A stretch of DNA of 64,000 nucleotides from contig NZ_WMEX01000004.1 of the NCBI RefSeq assembly GCF_009856365.1, positions 1 through 64,000 of the forward strand. The letters are read 5' to 3'. The stretch is from Vreelandella halophila. GTDB taxonomy: Bacteria > Pseudomonadota > Gammaproteobacteria > Pseudomonadales > Oleiphilaceae. Positions 55,053 through 64,000 of the stretch are shown one piece after another. Below the pieces are notes generated by a model. The model saw nothing but the letters and a program-made list of their open reading frames with translations. It searched no databases and was not told the origin of the DNA. Both the position numbers and the translations under genes were made by a program. Each line of letters begins with the position of its first letter. The stretch's first letter is position 1.

Positions 55053-56886
55053 AACCGCTGAAGCTTTTGATTCCGCTGCTTTTCTCAAGCAGGTAACCGA
55101 GAAGCCCGGCGTCTACCAGATGTACGACGCCAATGGCGACATTCTCTACGTGGGCAAGGCCTCCAACCTGCGCAAGCGCCTGGCCAGCTACTTCCGCAAG
55201 CAGGGGCAGGCGATCAAGACCCAGTCACTGGTCAGCCGGATCGCTGACATCCAGGTCACGGTCACCGCCAGTGAAACCGAGGCGCTGCTGCTGGAGCAGA
55301 ACCTCATCAAATCGCAGCGCCCGCCGTACAATATCCTGCTGCGCGACGACAAGTCCTATCCCTACATCTACCTCTCGAATCACAGCGACTATCCGTCGCT
55401 CACCTTCCGGCGTGGCAAGAGCAAGCGGGATAAAGGGACCTTTTTCGGTCCCTTTCCGTCCGGCGGGGCGGTCCGGGAGAGCCTGAACATCCTCCAGAAG
55501 GTGTTCCGCATCCGCAACTGCAGCGAAAGCTACTTCCGTAACCGCACACGCCCCTGCCTGCAGTACCAGATCAACCGCTGTACCGCGCCCTGTGTGGGCA
55601 TGATTTCCCCAGAGGACTACCAGCAGGATGTCCGCCGTGCCCGGCTCTTCCTGCAGGGTAAGAACCCGGAGATCATCCAGGAGCTGATGGACGCCATGGA
55701 GCAGGCGTCGACCAGCCTCGATTTTGAAAGGGCGGCCCAGTTCCGGGACCAGATCAATTACCTGCGCCACGTGCAGGAGCAGCAGGCCATCGAGGGCGGC
55801 AGCGCGGAGCTGGACGTGATCGGCCTCAGCCAGGAGGCGGGCGTGGTCTGTGTGGTGGTGCTGTCCGTGCGCGGTGGCCGGATCGTTGGCACCCAGCATT
55901 TCTTCCCCCGGCTGTCCATGGACCAGGAGGAGAGCGAGCTCATCACCGCTTTCATTGGCCAGTTCTATCTGGGGGAAGACAACCCAAGGGAGATTCCCCG
56001 CGAGATCATCGTGGCGGAGGAGATTCCGGACCGGGAAGTGCTGGATCAGGCACTGTCCAACCAGGCCGGCCGGGATACCCGTGTGCGCCATCGGGTGCGC
56101 GATGAGCGCCGGCGATGGCTGCAGATGGCCCGCACCAACGCCGAGGAGACCCTGCGCAGCCATCTATCGAACAAGGAGACCGTCTACCGGCGGCTGCTGG
56201 CGCTGCGGGAGCTGCTGGAAATGGACGAGATCCCGGCCCGCATGGAATGCTTCGACATCAGCCACAGCCAGGGCGAGAACACGGTCGCATCCTGCGTGGT
56301 TTTTGACGAGAATGGACCCCTGAAGAGTGACTACCGGCTCTATAATATTGAAGGCGAAACGGCCGGGGATGACTATGCGGCCATGGGGCAGGTTCTGCGC
56401 CGCCGCTATCGCCGCATCAAGGCGGGCGACGGCAAGCGCCCGGACCTGGTGTTCATCGACGGGGGTCTCGGCCAGCTCAATGTGGCGCGCACGGTCTTTG
56501 ATGAACTGGGAATTGACGACATTACCCTGATCGGCGTGGCCAAGGGCGAGGCGCGCCGCGCCGGTATGGAAGAGTTGATCGAGGCGTTGACCGAGAACCG
56601 TTTCCGGGTACCACCGGACTCGCCGGCGCTGCACCTGATCCAGCACATTCGGGACGAGGCTCACCGGTTCGCGATCACCGGCCACCGGCAGCGACGTGAC
56701 AAGAAGCGCAGCAGCTCCACCCTGGAGGGAATCCCTGGCGTGGGGCCGCGCCGGCGCCGGGACCTGATAAACTACTTCGGTGGCCTGCAGGAGCTGCGTA
56801 AGGCCAGCGTTGGTGAGATTGCCAAGGTTCGGGGGATCAGTGAGACCCTGGCCGAATCCATTCACTCAGCACTGCACAACGAGTAG
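55036..56886 (+). CDS. uvrC: Excinuclease ABC subunit C
   Basis: 616 residues, normal length. GIY-YIG nuclease at the N-terminus (KPGVYQMYDANGDILYVGKA), UVR domain (SLDFERAAQFRDQINYLRH), the RNase-H-like second nuclease (MECFDISHSQGENTVAS, DGGLGQLNVA) and helix-hairpin-helix motifs near the C-terminus (GIPGVGPRRRRDL). UvrC cuts both sides of a lesion once UvrA and UvrB have loaded. It overlaps uvrY by 17 bases and precedes pgsA by 3 bases. Confidence 0.97.
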   Translation: MPMKSETAEAFDSAAFLKQVTEKPGVYQMYDANGDILYVGKASNLRKRLASYFRKQGQAIKTQSLVSRIADIQVTVTASETEALLLEQNLIKSQRPPYNILLRDDKSYPYIYLSNHSDYPSLTFRRGKSKRDKGTFFGPFPSGGAVRESLNILQKVFRIRNCSESYFRNRTRPCLQYQINRCTAPCVGMISPEDYQQDVRRARLFLQGKNPEIIQELMDAMEQASTSLDFERAAQFRDQINYLRHVQEQQAIEGGSAELDVIGLSQEAGVVCVVVLSVRGGRIVGTQHFFPRLSMDQEESELITAFIGQFYLGEDNPREIPREIIVAEEIPDREVLDQALSNQAGRDTRVRHRVRDERRRWLQMARTNAEETLRSHLSNKETVYRRLLALRELLEMDEIPARMECFDISHSQGENTVASCVVFDENGPLKSDYRLYNIEGETAGDDYAAMGQVLRRRYRRIKAGDGKRPDLVFIDGGLGQLNVARTVFDELGIDDITLIGVAKGEARRAGMEELIEALTENRFRVPPDSPALHLIQHIRDEAHRFAITGHRQRRDKKRSSSTLEGIPGVGPRRRRDLINYFGGLQELRKASVGEIAKVRGISETLAESIHSALHNE

Positions 56887-56889
56887 CGC

Positions 56890-57435
56890 ATGAATCTACC
56901 CAACATCCTCACCTTTTCGCGGATCGCCATGATCCCGCTGTTCCTGCTGGTCTTCTTCATGCCGTTCCAGTGGGCCTACATGGCGAGCGCCGTCATTTTC
57001 GCGGTGGCGGCGGTAACCGACTGGCTGGATGGTTTCCTGGCCCGGCGCTGGGACCAGTCAACACCGCTGGGTGCCTTTCTGGACCCGGTGGCGGACAAGC
57101 TCATGGTGGCCGGGGCGCTGGCGGTGCTGATCCACGATTACGGCTCCCTGTTCCTGACCATCCCGGGCATTGTGATCATAGGCCGTGAGATCGTCATCTC
57201 GGCATTGCGCGAATGGATGGCGGAAATGGGCAAGCGCGCCAGTGTGGCCGTCTCGCTCGTCGGCAAGGTCAAGACGGGCTTTCAGATGGTTGCCATTGTG
57301 ATGCTGCTGGCCTATCCGCCCGGTGAGCCTGTTGCCATGGCCGGGCTTGCGATGCTGGCGATAGCAGCAGCGCTCACGCTCTGGTCAATGTGCGTCTACC
57401 TGAAAGCCGCCTGGGAGGAGATCAACGCGACCTGA
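56890..57435 (+). CDS. pgsA: CDP-diacylglycerol-glycerol-3-phosphate 3-phosphatidyltransferase
   Basis: 181 residues, four or five membrane spans. The CDP-alcohol motif is TDWLDGFLARRWDQSTPLGAFLDPVADK. The start MNLPNILTFSRI is the usual PgsA N-terminus. It makes phosphatidylglycerol phosphate for PG and cardiolipin synthesis. Directly after uvrC (3 bases), as in many gammaproteobacteria. Its final 40 bases overlap the convergent diguanylate cyclase gene. Confidence 0.97.
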   Translation: MNLPNILTFSRIAMIPLFLLVFFMPFQWAYMASAVIFAVAAVTDWLDGFLARRWDQSTPLGAFLDPVADKLMVAGALAVLIHDYGSLFLTIPGIVIIGREIVISALREWMAEMGKRASVAVSLVGKVKTGFQMVAIVMLLAYPPGEPVAMAGLAMLAIAAALTLWSMCVYLKAAWEEINAT

Positions 57436-58697
57436 TTACGGCCGGAGTGTTTGGCGCGGTACAACAGCCCGTCCGCATGCTGGATAAAGGCTCTGAGAGT
57501 CTGGCTGTGGTCGTACTGGGTAACGCCGATGCTCACTGTTACCGGGGTATCACCGGCATGGATGCTGGTCTCGGTGGTCTGGCGCAGGGTTTCCGCCACC
57601 TGTTGTGCACCCTCCAGATCGGTATCCGGCAGGATCACAAAGAATTCCTCACCGCCCCAGCGGCCCAGGGTGTCGGTTGAACGCAGGCGTTCGCTCAGGA
57701 TGACACCCAGCTGAACCAGAACCTGGTCACCCATCTCATGCCCGTAGTGATCATTGACGGACTTGAAATGATCAAGGTCCAGCGCGAGCAGTGACAGCGG
57801 CTGACCGCTGCGGTGGGCCCGGTTGAGCTCCTCCTCCAGCACCTGCTCTGTCCGGCGCCGGTTGGGGAGGCCGGTAAGCTGGTCTTCGTGGGCCATGCGC
57901 TCAAGCCGCTGCTGGAGCTGGCGCGTTTCGGTCATGTCCCGGGAGAAGCCAATAAAGCCGGTGAAGGTGCCGTCCTCACTGAGCAGAGGCACTTTCTCGG
58001 TCTCATAGACCCGTATGCGACCATCCGCTGCTGTAAAGGTCTCCTCGCCCTGCTGCGGGGCGTACGTGGCGAGCACCCGGTCGTCCAGCCCCCGGCAGTT
58101 TTCCGCTGTCTCATGGGAAAGTAAGTCCTCGTCCCGTGCGCCGACGATGGCATCGGGATCATGGCCGTAGAGGGCCGCTGTCCTGTGATTCAGGTAGACG
58201 TAGCGCCGGTCGGTATCCTTCAGGTAGATACAGGCGGGGGCATGGTCGAGGACGGTTTCAAGAAGGGCCTGTTTCTCCCGCAGCGCCCGTTCCAGCTGTA
58301 CCTTCTCGGTTATATCGGTGCAGGCGCCGCTCATGCCGTGGATACTGCCGTCGGCGCTGACAAGAGGCCGCTTCACGGTCCAGAACCAGCGTTCCTCACC
58401 GGTGGCGGCGATGACGTTGCGCTCCTGGGTCTCAATCGCACGCCCCTGGCGCAGGACCTGTTCGTCGTTCTCGCGCAGATCCCGGGACTGATCCAGCGAG
58501 AAGAAGGTGCTGTCGTCGCGCCCCAGTATGGCTTCTTCCGGAAGGCCGAACAGGTTGCGGACGCGCTCGTTGACATAAGTATAGCGCCCCTGAAGGTCCT
58601 TAATGAAAATGAACGAGCCAAGGCTGTCCACCGCCGCCCTCAGGTCATCCAGTTGCTGGCGGGTATCCGTGGTCGCCTGCGGTTTTCCGGTTTCCAT
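57396..58697 (-). CDS. PAS-PAS-GGDEF diguanylate cyclase
   Basis: 433 residues, no membrane spans. Two PAS/PAC modules (about 22-145 and 146-265) precede a GGDEF domain (about 270-430). The active site reads RWGGEEFFVIL and the product-binding I-site RSTD lies just before it, so cyclase activity with feedback inhibition is likely. PAS modules would sense redox, haem or small ligands in the cytoplasm. It is a single gene, convergent with pgsA with a 40-base overlap. It opposes the EAL protein at 10201 in function. Confidence 0.94.
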   Translation of the reverse strand: METGKPQATTDTRQQLDDLRAAVDSLGSFIFIKDLQGRYTYVNERVRNLFGLPEEAILGRDDSTFFSLDQSRDLRENDEQVLRQGRAIETQERNVIAATGEERWFWTVKRPLVSADGSIHGMSGACTDITEKVQLERALREKQALLETVLDHAPACIYLKDTDRRYVYLNHRTAALYGHDPDAIVGARDEDLLSHETAENCRGLDDRVLATYAPQQGEETFTAADGRIRVYETEKVPLLSEDGTFTGFIGFSRDMTETRQLQQRLERMAHEDQLTGLPNRRRTEQVLEEELNRAHRSGQPLSLLALDLDHFKSVNDHYGHEMGDQVLVQLGVILSERLRSTDTLGRWGGEEFFVILPDTDLEGAQQVAETLRQTTETSIHAGDTPVTVSIGVTQYDHSQTLRAFIQHADGLLYRAKHSGRNQVALISSQAAFR

Positions 58698-58912
58698 GCC
58701 ACCGCTTCCCGTATTGGATACTGGTTGATCGCATAAATTACTTCAGTGATTCCTATGATGCAAAAAATCCTTTACCGGGTACTGCCTGGTGACTGGTTAT
58801 GGGGAAGAGCGACAGTGCCTGTCGCACGACGCCGCGACTATGGTCGCGGCAGCGCATGGGCTATCCTGCCCATCGCACCCGACGTTGATGGACGGCCGCC
58901 AGGAGCAACCGG

Positions 58913-61900
58913 ATGATCCACACCTTCCCCGGCAACCAGCTGGAACACCTTGTTGGCCCGCTCGCCAGGCTCCTCGCGATGCCGGTGAGCAACCCGCTGC
59001 AGCCGGATGTGATCATGGTCCAGCATCCCGGCATGGCGCACTGGCTCAACATGGAACTGGCTGCGGAACCCACCCGGCGGGTGGCGATGAACCTGGAATA
59101 CCCGCTGCCGGTGCGCTACTTCTGGACCCTCATCCGCCGGATCCTGGGCTCCGACCGCATGCCGGAGGTATCGCCCTATCAGCGTGAGATCCTGGTCTGG
59201 CGACTGTATGCGCTGCTGGCTTCAGAGGCGGTGACCAGGGACCCTGCCTTTACCGAACCGACACGCTACTGGCAGCAGCAGAGCCCACGCCAGCAGCCTT
59301 TGCGCCGCTTCCAGCTGGCCGGAGAACTCGCGGACCTTTACGAGCAGTACCTGATGTACCGGCCGGATTGGATCCGGGATTGGGACGCAGGGCAGGCGGA
59401 TCACTGGCAGGCCCGGCTCTGGCAGGCGCTGGTCGCGGAGATTCCGGATCACCCGCTACGACTCATGGATGAGGCCCGGGAGCACGTGACCGAACCAGCG
59501 GAAGCGTTACCAGAACGTCTGTTCATCTTTGGCATTAACAGCCTGGCGCCCCTGTGGCTGGAATTCATCAGTGAGATGTCCCGGAAGGCGGGGGTGGATT
59601 TCCACATCCTTTACCTTAACCCCTCGGATGAGTACTGGGGGGATGCCATCAGCGATCGGCAGGCCGCCCGCCAGCGGGCACGCTGGCTGGATGAGCACGA
59701 CGATGACAGCGGCCTGGTTCTGGATATCGGCAATCCGCTCCTGACCGGCCTCGGCCACCAGGGGCAGCAGTTCGTGCGCCTGCTCAGCGAGGTGGCGGAC
59801 GAGGAAATGCCGCTGTTCACTGAGCCGGACAATGATGACCTTCTGGCCCGACTTCAGAGTGACGTGCTGCATCTCCGGGATGGCCGTGAAGCCCCCAGCG
59901 ACCACTGTGACAGCAGCATCAGTATTGTCAGTGCCCACAGCGCGCTGCGTGAGGTCCAGGCGCTGCATGACTGGCTCCTGCACCGTTTCAATAACGATCC
60001 GGAACTTGCGCCACGGGACGTGGTGGTGATGTGCCCCAATGTGGAGCAGTATGCGCCCTTCGTGGAGGCGGTGTTCGCCGGTCGCGGCGAGGCGTTGTCC
60101 GAAAGGGTGCCGCCGTTGCCCAGTTCCATTGCCGACCGCAATCCGGGGGATGCGGACCCGGCAGTGGCTGCATTCATTGAACTGCTGTCACTGCCGGATG
60201 CGCGCTTTGAAGTGAGCCGTGTTATCAGCTGGCTCCAGGTGCCGGCCATACAGCAGCGATTCGGGCTCGATACTGAACAGGTAACCCAGCTCAGCCAGTG
60301 GCTCAACGCTGCTGCGATCCACTGGGGGCTGGATGCCGAACACAAGCAGCAGTGGCTCGGGGAGGGCGCCGGGGAACGCTATAGCTGGGATCAGGGGCTG
60401 GAACGGCTGCTGATCGGGTTTGCCTGGGGTGATGAGGAAGTGGTGCTGCGGGACCGCCTTTTGCTGCCCCAGGTGGAAGGCGGGGATGCCGTGGTGCTCG
60501 GCCGTCTGATCGCCTTCCTGAGGGCGCTCAAGGCGCTACGGCGGGATATGGCCCGGGCGCGCACAATCAGTGACTGGCAGACGTTCCTGCATGAGCGGCT
60601 ACGCCAGGCGCTGTTCAGCACCGAACGAAGCCATGAATGGATCCATGAACAGCTCCGGGAGGTGATCCGGGAGCTTGGGCAGTACGCCAGCTACGCGGCA
60701 TTCACGGACCCGGTGCCGCTCACGGTCATACGCCATGCCCTTGAACAGAACCTGCAGAGCCCGGCCCGGACCGGTCGCCAGTTCATGACAGGGCAGATCA
60801 CTGTCTGCTCCATGGTGCCCATGCGCTCCATTCCATTCCGGGTCGTGGCGATCCTGGGACTGAACGACGGCGAATTCCCGCGCCAGCGCCCACCTCTGGG
60901 TTTTGATCTGATGGCCAATGATCGCCCGCGCCCGGGGGACCGCTCGCGCCGCGGAGATGACCGTTACCTGTTCCTGGAAGCCATACTCTCGGCCAGGGAC
61001 CATCTCTATCTGAGCTACCAGGGGCGGGATCTCAATACGAATGCGGAGCGTCAGCCATCCCTGGTGCTCACGGAACTGATGAACTATCTGGAAGGCGCTA
61101 CCGGCTGGCGCCGCGACGCCATCAGGGCATTGCCGCTGCAGCCGTTCAGCCCGGCCAACTACCAGGGCCCGGAGCCGAGCTTTGACCCGGGGTGGCTCCG
61201 CCTTACCGAGTCCGGGGAGGAGCGGGAGCAGGCACAGCGCCTGCCGCCGCCTGATCCTGAACCCGACCAGCTGACCCTGGAGCAGCTGGTCCGGGCCCTG
61301 GAGAACCCGGCCCGTCACCATGCCCGGCAACGCCTTGGCCTCTATCTGGAGGAATCCGAGCTGCCTGAACTCGAGGATGTGGAGCCCTTTGCGGCCAATC
61401 ATCTCAGCCGTTATCTGATCCAGGAGGCACTGATCCACTGCGAGCTTCAGGGTGTCGATGACACCCCGGTGCTGGAACGCGCACGTCTTTCCGGGGAGCT
61501 TCCGGACCATGCGCCGATGGCCTCGGAACTGGCGGACTGGCGGGAACAGGCCAGTGGTTTCGCGCAGGCTCTGATGGATTCAGGAGCCGCAGACGTCCAG
61601 ACCGCCGCAGTGGAATACAGCATTGATGGCCTGACGTTGGCCGCAGAGCTGACAATGGCAGCGGATGGCCGTCTGGTTCTGTGGCGCATGGCGAATCCGA
61701 AAGGCAAGGATCTGCTGCGGCTCTGGTGCCATCACCTGATGGCCAACCTTGGGGCGGAGCGGTCCTCGGTCGGTATTCACCGGGGCAGGGACGGCGCTCT
61801 CCGCGTAATGCAGCTGGAAGCCATGGGGCGAGGGGAGGCGGAATCCCAGCTGACGGCGCTGGTGGAAGCCTGGCGGGAGAGCCTGTGTGAGCCCTCGCGC

Positions 61901-62152
61901 CTGCACGCCGACCTGATGCGTGAGCTGGCCACCATGGACGCTGATGCGGATGGGACGAAACGGCTCCGGGCGCTGCGCAAGGCCTGGCTGGGCGACAGCT
62001 GGAACGGCTTCCCCGGGGTCAAGGATGATGCCTATGTCGGATGGTTCTTTGATGAAGACACTGATACAGAATCCCTTCTGGCTGCTATCGACCGCCGGTA
62101 CGGTCCGTTGATGGCCGCCGTGACGATCACCGACACCACGGAGGCGGTGTGA
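58913..62152 (+). CDS. recC: Exodeoxyribonuclease V gamma subunit
   Basis: 1079 residues, close to family length. Begins MIHTFPGNQLEHL; VQHPGMAHWLNMELA and the DQGLERLLIGFAWGD region follow, with a conserved FRVVAILGLNDGEFPR segment in the middle. RecC forms the RecBCD helicase-nuclease with RecB and RecD and recognises Chi. The 215 bases before it hold no gene and presumably hold the promoter. It joins recB by a TGATG overlap (one base), so the two are co-translated. Confidence 0.96.
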   Translation: MIHTFPGNQLEHLVGPLARLLAMPVSNPLQPDVIMVQHPGMAHWLNMELAAEPTRRVAMNLEYPLPVRYFWTLIRRILGSDRMPEVSPYQREILVWRLYALLASEAVTRDPAFTEPTRYWQQQSPRQQPLRRFQLAGELADLYEQYLMYRPDWIRDWDAGQADHWQARLWQALVAEIPDHPLRLMDEAREHVTEPAEALPERLFIFGINSLAPLWLEFISEMSRKAGVDFHILYLNPSDEYWGDAISDRQAARQRARWLDEHDDDSGLVLDIGNPLLTGLGHQGQQFVRLLSEVADEEMPLFTEPDNDDLLARLQSDVLHLRDGREAPSDHCDSSISIVSAHSALREVQALHDWLLHRFNNDPELAPRDVVVMCPNVEQYAPFVEAVFAGRGEALSERVPPLPSSIADRNPGDADPAVAAFIELLSLPDARFEVSRVISWLQVPAIQQRFGLDTEQVTQLSQWLNAAAIHWGLDAEHKQQWLGEGAGERYSWDQGLERLLIGFAWGDEEVVLRDRLLLPQVEGGDAVVLGRLIAFLRALKALRRDMARARTISDWQTFLHERLRQALFSTERSHEWIHEQLREVIRELGQYASYAAFTDPVPLTVIRHALEQNLQSPARTGRQFMTGQITVCSMVPMRSIPFRVVAILGLNDGEFPRQRPPLGFDLMANDRPRPGDRSRRGDDRYLFLEAILSARDHLYLSYQGRDLNTNAERQPSLVLTELMNYLEGATGWRRDAIRALPLQPFSPANYQGPEPSFDPGWLRLTESGEEREQAQRLPPPDPEPDQLTLEQLVRALENPARHHARQRLGLYLEESELPELEDVEPFAANHLSRYLIQEALIHCELQGVDDTPVLERARLSGELPDHAPMASELADWREQASGFAQALMDSGAADVQTAAVEYSIDGLTLAAELTMAADGRLVLWRMANPKGKDLLRLWCHHLMANLGAERSSVGIHRGRDGALRVMQLEAMGRGEAESQLTALVEAWRESLCEPSRLHADLMRELATMDADADGTKRLRALRKAWLGDSWNGFPGVKDDAYVGWFFDEDTDTESLLAAIDRRYGPLMAAVTITDTTEAV

Positions 62153-64000
62153 TGCAGGAGCTGGACGTTACCCATCTGCCGCTGGAAGGCATACACCTGA
62201 TCGAGGCCAGTGCGGGCACTGGCAAGACCTACAACATCACACGCCTCTATCTGCGCCTGCTGCTGGAGCGCGAACTGGAGGTGCAGCAGCTGCTGGTGAT
62301 GACTTTCACACGTGCCGCCACCGCCGAGCTGAAGGGACGTCTGGCGGGCGAAATCCAGCGTGCCCATGATTACTGGGAGGAGCTGGAGGAGCCCTTCTAT
62401 GTGGCGCTGCGGGCACGTTTCCCGGACACAGACCGGGTGAAGGCCCGCCTGCGCAACGCTGCCCTGCACATGGACGAGGCGGCCATCTACACCATTCACA
62501 GTTTCTGTCGGCGAGCCCTGACGCAGGAAGCCTTTACCAGTGGCATAAGCTTTGAGGCGGCCATGGAAGTGGACAGCAGCGCACTGGTGCGTGAAGCGCT
62601 GGAGGACTGGTACCGCCAGGAGGCACAGGGGCCGTATTTCCAGCAGCTTTACGCCTATCAGCCCACGCCCGACGCCTTCGCAAAGGTCTGGGAAGCCACC
62701 ATCAAGGGCACCGAGACGCTTCCGGAACCGGAGGTGCCGGATCTGGCGACAGCCTGGCAGGGATTCCGCCGCCAGTGGCCGGAGGAACGGGAGGCCTTCG
62801 CGGCGCTGAATGTTGCCGCCCGGAAAACGGCGGATACCAAGGCCCACTGGCAGGCCGTTCAGGAGGAGCTTGAGCGCCTCAGCGGTTGTGACTGGGATGG
62901 CAGTATCCCGGACGTTTTCCAGGGCAGGTTCCTGAAGGAGGCGTTCAGCAGCGCGAAGAAACAACAGAGCATGCCCGCGCTGTATGAGCTCGCCAGCGGC
63001 ATGGCCGGCCTCCAGCGGGCGCGTGAGGCCTGGTGGGCCTGGAAGGGCGTGACCTTCGCGCGGGCGCACCTGGCCGCCAGTAAGGATCGGCTGGACCAGC
63101 TGGATTTCAGTGATCTGATCCGCCGCCTGAGTGAACAGCTGGCCTCGGAGGAGCGCGGACCGGCCCTGGCCCGGAGCCTGGGAGAACAGTTCCCGGTGGC
63201 ACTGGTGGATGAATTCCAGGATACGGACCCGGACCAGTACGCCATCCTCCAGGGGATCTACGGTGAGGCCAGGGAACAGGGCCGGATGCTGTGCATGATC
63301 GGCGACCCCAAACAGGCCATCTACGGTTTCCGTGGCGGGGATGTCTTTGCCTATCTCACCGCCCGCAATGACGCGGATCACCAGTGGGTCATGGGCGCCA
63401 ATTACCGCTCGGCGCCGGAAGTGATCCGGGGCTATAACCGGCTCTTCCATGGCGGGGCCGTCCCCGGGGATCCACGCGATGCCATCCCCCATGACCGGAT
63501 CTTCGGTTATGGCATCCAGTACCCGCCAGTCAGTGCCGGCAGGCCCGACCGGGAGCCGGTTCACGGACCGGCGGGACGGGCGGCTTTCCAGTGGGGGCTG
63601 CTGCCGGTTGCGGATGACATGGAAGGGCTCAGCAGCAAGGGCACCGGCTATACCAAGGAGGGGCGTCAACCCCTGGCGCAATGGACGGCCCGTGAAATCC
63701 TGAGGCTGTTGTCTGACGCAGAGGTTGATGGTGAAACCGTGGCCCCCGGGGATATCGCTGTCCTGGTCCGGGACCGCACGGAAGCCGCCCTCATGCAGGA
63801 AGCGCTGACCGCCCGGGGGCTGGATTCGGTCTACCTGAGTGCCCGGGACAATGTGCTGGAAAGCCCGGAATCCCTCGATCTGCTTCGGGCCCTGCGGGGC
63901 ATCCTGAACCTCGAGGATGACCGCCAGCTGATGGCGGCGCTGGCGACCATGCTGTTCGGTTACAGCACCCGGGAGCTGTTTGATCTGCGCAACAGCGAAC
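62152..64000 (+). CDS. recB: Exodeoxyribonuclease V beta subunit, N-terminal 616 codons (cut at window end)
   Basis: The ATG overlaps the recC stop (TGATG). The visible 616 residues carry UvrD/RecB helicase motifs: Walker A EASAGTGKTYN (about 20-30), MTFTRAATAEL, TIHSFCRRAL, a Walker B VALVDEFQDTDPDQY, and GDPKQAIYGFRGGD. RecB is the 3'-5' helicase and holds the nuclease domain at its C-terminus, which is beyond the window. recD would be expected after it. Confidence 0.96.
   Translation, partial: MQELDVTHLPLEGIHLIEASAGTGKTYNITRLYLRLLLERELEVQQLLVMTFTRAATAELKGRLAGEIQRAHDYWEELEEPFYVALRARFPDTDRVKARLRNAALHMDEAAIYTIHSFCRRALTQEAFTSGISFEAAMEVDSSALVREALEDWYRQEAQGPYFQQLYAYQPTPDAFAKVWEATIKGTETLPEPEVPDLATAWQGFRRQWPEEREAFAALNVAARKTADTKAHWQAVQEELERLSGCDWDGSIPDVFQGRFLKEAFSSAKKQQSMPALYELASGMAGLQRAREAWWAWKGVTFARAHLAASKDRLDQLDFSDLIRRLSEQLASEERGPALARSLGEQFPVALVDEFQDTDPDQYAILQGIYGEAREQGRMLCMIGDPKQAIYGFRGGDVFAYLTARNDADHQWVMGANYRSAPEVIRGYNRLFHGGAVPGDPRDAIPHDRIFGYGIQYPPVSAGRPDREPVHGPAGRAAFQWGLLPVADDMEGLSSKGTGYTKEGRQPLAQWTAREILRLLSDAEVDGETVAPGDIAVLVRDRTEAALMQEALTARGLDSVYLSARDNVLESPESLDLLRALRGILNLEDDRQLMAALATMLFGYSTRELFDLRNSE

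Noticed and set aside
62032-63681. 549-codon minus-strand frame over recC-recB
   Set aside because: The plus strand carries unmistakable RecB helicase motifs there.

Overview
The window is GC-rich chromosomal DNA from a gammaproteobacterium. The evidence is the uvrY-uvrC-pgsA gene order, recC-recB, selO, gamma-type tRNA-Pro and tRNA-Ser genes, and many DUF6160/SPD-2, YceI and DUF7352 proteins of the kind seen in marine and halophilic oil-degrader relatives (Marinobacter/Halomonas/Halospina-like). This placement is an inference; no 16S or species marker is present. Apart from the first 1.4 kb, the window looks like stable chromosome with short intergenic gaps.

Layout: (1) 1-1.4 kb is a mobile-DNA scar: the start of an IS1182-like transposase, an attC-like element, a nuclease-like gene placed like an integron cassette, three 11-bp-spaced TGGGRCA repeats and a 3' tRNA-Ser-like fragment. 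(2) 1.6-13 kb holds two exported surface/adhesin-like proteins, an AraC regulator, SelO, tRNA-Pro, a haem peroxidase, an AhpD-like protein, a c-di-GMP phosphodiesterase and a metallopeptidase-like protein. (3) 13.2-23.5 kb is a DNA-repair block: a YhaO/YhaN-type nuclease-ATPase pair and a double-length UvrA.

(4) 23.7-35.5 kb is the most unusual region. It has three parallel CocE/NonD alpha/beta hydrolases, a D-Ala-D-Ala-ligase-like enzyme, two related ATP-grasp ligases and an M20 peptidase. The last ATP-grasp is fused to an N-terminal domain that aligns without gaps to ectoine synthase but has lost the iron-ligand histidine. No ectA or ectB is present. I read this as an undescribed pathway that builds and breaks down an amide- or peptide-linked small molecule, perhaps cyclised and perhaps an osmolyte; the chemistry is not known.

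(5) 35.6-43.5 kb has an MBL-fold lipoprotein, a DCC thiol protein, and a second unusual set: RibD-type reductase, membrane flippase-like protein, glycosyltransferase-methyltransferase fusion, degenerate pterin-synthase homologue and MDR dehydrogenase, divergent from a CDP-alcohol phosphatidyltransferase and a YceI protein. (6) 43.6-53.7 kb holds a LysR regulator, HDAC-like amidohydrolase, truncated haemoglobin, a YeeE/YedE sulfur-transport pair behind a BigR-like palindrome, an MFS transporter, tRNA-Ser(CGA), and a group (class V aminotransferase, TauE exporter, alanine symporter, FMN hydroxyacid oxidase) that fits glyoxylate/alanine metabolism. (7) 53.8-64 kb holds a Met-rich exported protein, uvrY, uvrC, pgsA, a diguanylate cyclase, recC and the start of recB.
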